Part shown: in pieces, positions 6,278 through 8,231 of the stretch
Layout: each line of letters begins with the position of its first letter
Numbering within the stretch: position 1 is the first letter of the stretch
Source of the DNA: an uncultured Lachnospiraceae bacterium
GTDB lineage: Bacteria; Bacillota; Clostridia; Lachnospirales; Lachnospiraceae
DNA: 8,231 bases
Assembly (NCBI GenBank): GCA_945836565.1
Contig: CAMALN010000058.1
Span: 1-8,231 of the forward strand
Direction of reading: 5' to 3'
Program-made: the position numbers and the translations under genes
Notes under the pieces: generated by a model
Database searches by the model: none
Told to the model about the DNA's origin: nothing
Seen by the model: the letters and a program-made list of their open reading frames with translations, nothing else

Positions 6278-7054
6278 CTATACATACAATATAAATTTAT
6301 CCTGCTTTTTATTAAATATAAATGCTCCGACTATAATACACACGAGGGCAAAGCTTGAAGCATATATCAGCTCATGTATATTCATCGCCTGTCCAAATAC
6401 ACAGCTTCTGAAATTATCTATAACGCAAAAAAGCGGATTGTACGAGAGAAGCCAATAGTGACTGCTGTCTAAAATCTTATCAGGGTAATAGAATATCGCA
6501 CACATATACATTATAAGCATAAGTCCTACATTCCAGAGATACTCCAAATCCCTAAACATCGTTCCAAGGCAGGAAAGAATAAGTCCTACACCTATGATAA
6601 GAAGCAACAGCACAAAAAGCGGCACAATCGCAAGCAAGGTATATACCGTAGGATATACGCCTAATACCAATGCAACTCCACACAGCACTACTAACGATAT
6701 CAAGAACAAAACATAATTAAACACAATATAAGACAGAGGATACATATACTTCGGCACATACACCTTCTTAATCATAGCCTGATTCTGCCTGATGGATTTT
6801 AAAGCCGCAGTTGTAGCCTGGGAAAACAAGCTGTATATAAGTCGGCCCGACAGGATATACACCGGAAAATCCTTGGAATGATATCCAAGCAGGGTTCCGA
6901 ATACAAGTGTAAGCACTATCATGGTAAGCAGCGGCTCTATTAAGGACCACAAAATTCCAAGATATGACCTTCTGTATTTCAGCTTTATTCCCTTTCTTAC
7001 AAGTTCTGCAAATAAACTCCTGTATCTGTAGAACTCGGCTACAAACTTCTTCAT
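6278..7054 (-). CDS. ABC-2 type polysaccharide/teichoic acid export permease (TagG/Wzm/KpsM type)
   Basis: The 258-residue protein is a six-span inner-membrane permease that should move a lipid-linked polymer across the cytoplasmic membrane, powered by the ATPase encoded next. The family start is clear: a basic amphipathic N-terminus (LVRKGIKLKYRRS) followed by YLGILWSLIEPLL at 31-43. Likely membrane segments lie at about 32-57, 63-83, 107-132, 136-163, 171-190 and 229-247. The conserved FRDLEYLWNVGL motif (167-178) precedes the fifth segment. The length matches the 255-270 residues usual for the family. The ATG at 7054 has an AGGA about 11 nt upstream, and the gene starts 28 nt after the dapL stop with no terminator between them, so it may be co-transcribed with dapL. 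The exported polymer is inferred from the downstream phosphotransferases. Confidence 0.92.
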   Translation of the reverse strand: MKKFVAEFYRYRSLFAELVRKGIKLKYRRSYLGILWSLIEPLLTMIVLTLVFGTLLGYHSKDFPVYILSGRLIYSLFSQATTAALKSIRQNQAMIKKVYVPKYMYPLSYIVFNYVLFLISLVVLCGVALVLGVYPTVYTLLAIVPLFVLLLLIIGVGLILSCLGTMFRDLEYLWNVGLMLIMYMCAIFYYPDKILDSSHYWLLSYNPLFCVIDNFRSCVFGQAMNIHELIYASSFALVCIIVGAFIFNKKQDKFILYV

Positions 7055-7082
7055 ATATCTTCTATGTCCTATCTCTCATATA

Positions 7083-8231
7083 CTATATCTCTTTTATTCT
7101 TTCGATAGCCTTGACAGTATTCTCGTAGGTTCCGAATGCAGTGAGACGGAAGTAACCCTCTCCGCTTGGTCCGAAGCCCGAGCCCGGAGTTCCAACCACT
7201 CCTGCCTTCTCAAGCAGATAATCAAAGAACTCCCACGAGGTCATATTATCCGGTGTCTTAAGCCAGATATATGGTGCATTTACACCACCTGATACGCTGT
7301 AGCCGGCACTCTTTAATCCCTCATATATATACTTTGCATTGTTCATATAATATGCTATCTGCTCCTTTGTCTGTGCCATACCCTCATCTGAGTACACTGC
7401 AAGACCTGCTGCCTGAACTATATATGGAGCACCATTATACTTTGTTCCGTGTCTTCTCGCCCACAGAGGATTGATTGCTGTTCCCTCCGAGTCCTTAAGC
7501 TCCTTAGGAATAACCGTAAATCCAAGTCTTGTTCCTGTAAATCCTGCATTCTTAGAAAAGCTTCTAAGCTCTATCGCACAGCTTTTTGCTCCATCACACT
7601 CATATATAGTATGTGGCACATCATCCTCACTGATGTATGCCTCATAAGCAGCATCATATATGATAATCGCGCCCACCTTATTTGCATAGTCAACCCACTT
7701 TTGTAGCTCTGACTTGGTAATAGTAGCTCCGGTAGGATTGTTCGGAAAGCACAGATATATAACATCCGGTGTCTCAGTAGGAAGCTCCGGTGCAAATCCA
7801 TTTTCCTCCGTACAAGGCATATATATTACATTGCTCCAAAGGCCTGTCTCGTTGTCATATTCGCCGGTTCTTCCCGCCATGACATTCGAGTCAACATATA
7901 CCGGATAAACAGGATCACATACTGCAATCTTGCTATCTGCTGTAAATAATTCCTGAATATTTCCCGAATCACACTTTGCTCCATCGCTTACGAATATCTC
8001 ATCTATAGCTATATCCACACCACGCTTTTTGTAATCATTCTCTGCTATAGCGCTTCTTAAAAATTCGTATCCGAGATCCGGAGCATAACCCTTAAAGGTC
8101 TCAGCTACTGCCATCTCATCTACAGCCTCATGAAGCTTAGCTATAATAGCCGGTGCAAGCGGCTGAGTCACATCACCTATACTAAGTCTTATAATCTCCC
8201 TGTCCGGATGCGCCGCCTGAAATTCCCTCTG
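7083..8231 (-). CDS. dapL: LL-diaminopimelate aminotransferase, 5' end cut by the window
   Basis: The reading frame is open to the right edge and runs to a TAG at 7083-7085, giving 382 visible residues of a protein usually about 405-410 long; some 25 N-terminal residues lie outside the window. DapL converts tetrahydrodipicolinate directly to LL-diaminopimelate using glutamate, in one PLP-dependent step of lysine and cell-wall meso-DAP synthesis in the cytoplasm. It belongs to fold-type I aminotransferases. Visible marks, counted from the edge, are [12 protein letters not shown] near the start, NNPTG (164-168), YDAAYEAYI (192-200), [12 protein letters not shown] with the PLP lysine at about 227, and a C-terminal GYFRLTAFG with the substrate-binding Arg at about 362. 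The GTG at 8171 is internal, since the family sequence continues upstream of it. It may share a transcript with the envelope cluster 28 nt downstream. Confidence 0.95.
   Translation of the reverse strand, partial: QREFQAAHPDREIIRLSIGDVTQPLAPAIIAKLHEAVDEMAVAETFKGYAPDLGYEFLRSAIAENDYKKRGVDIAIDEIFVSDGAKCDSGNIQELFTADSKIAVCDPVYPVYVDSNVMAGRTGEYDNETGLWSNVIYMPCTEENGFAPELPTETPDVIYLCFPNNPTGATITKSELQKWVDYANKVGAIIIYDAAYEAYISEDDVPHTIYECDGAKSCAIELRSFSKNAGFTGTRLGFTVIPKELKDSEGTAINPLWARRHGTKYNGAPYIVQAAGLAVYSDEGMAQTKEQIAYYMNNAKYIYEGLKSAGYSVSGGVNAPYIWLKTPDNMTSWEFFDYLLEKAGVVGTPGSGFGPSGEGYFRLTAFGTYENTVKAIERIKEI

Noticed and set aside
7055..7110. A -10-like TATAGT at the end of dapL that might be a promoter for the permease gene
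   Set aside because: No acceptable -35 lies 16-18 bp upstream, and the match overlaps coding sequence; it may be chance in AT-rich DNA.
8171..8173. GTG at 8171 as the start of dapL
   Set aside because: The open frame continues to the window edge with residues (IIRLSIGD) that match the conserved N-terminal part of DapL, so the true start is outside the window.

Overview
The window looks like chromosomal DNA from a low-to-mid-GC Gram-positive Firmicute, most likely Lachnospiraceae-like. Three things suggest this: an LL-diaminopimelate aminotransferase (DapL), a teichoic-acid-type export and polymerisation cluster, and strong AGGAGG-type ribosome binding sites with frequent ATA and AGA codons. 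The genus cannot be named from this sequence. Every gene I can support is on the minus strand, so transcription runs from high to low coordinates.

Region 1 (8231 to about 2193) is one tightly packed gene run. It begins with the 5'-truncated dapL gene (lysine/meso-DAP synthesis). This is followed by an ABC-2 permease, its ATPase, two paralogous CDP-glycerol/ribitol-type phosphotransferases and a family 2 glycosyltransferase. The last four genes are separated by 9 nt, an 8-nt overlap and 2 nt, and the run closes at an intrinsic terminator (2193-2229). I read the five post-dapL genes as making and exporting a phosphopolyol-containing envelope polymer (teichoic acid or capsule). No linkage-unit, CDP-polyol synthesis or ligase gene lies in the window.

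Region 2 (2189 to 1675) is a decayed type II toxin-antitoxin locus. A near-consensus promoter with a palindromic operator in its spacer drives a RelE/HigB-type toxin gene that has lost its middle. An intact HTH antitoxin gene with its own strong ribosome binding site follows.

Region 3 (1677 to 51) holds a flotillin gene with its own extended -10 promoter and a perfect hairpin terminator. No NfeD-family partner is visible beside it.

No RNA genes, CRISPR arrays, insertion sequences or phage genes were seen. I did not find a clearly new multi-gene system. The best leads are the internally deleted toxin with intact antitoxin and operator, the minimal phosphopolyol polymer cluster next to dapL, and a glycosyltransferase with an insertion in its GT-A core.
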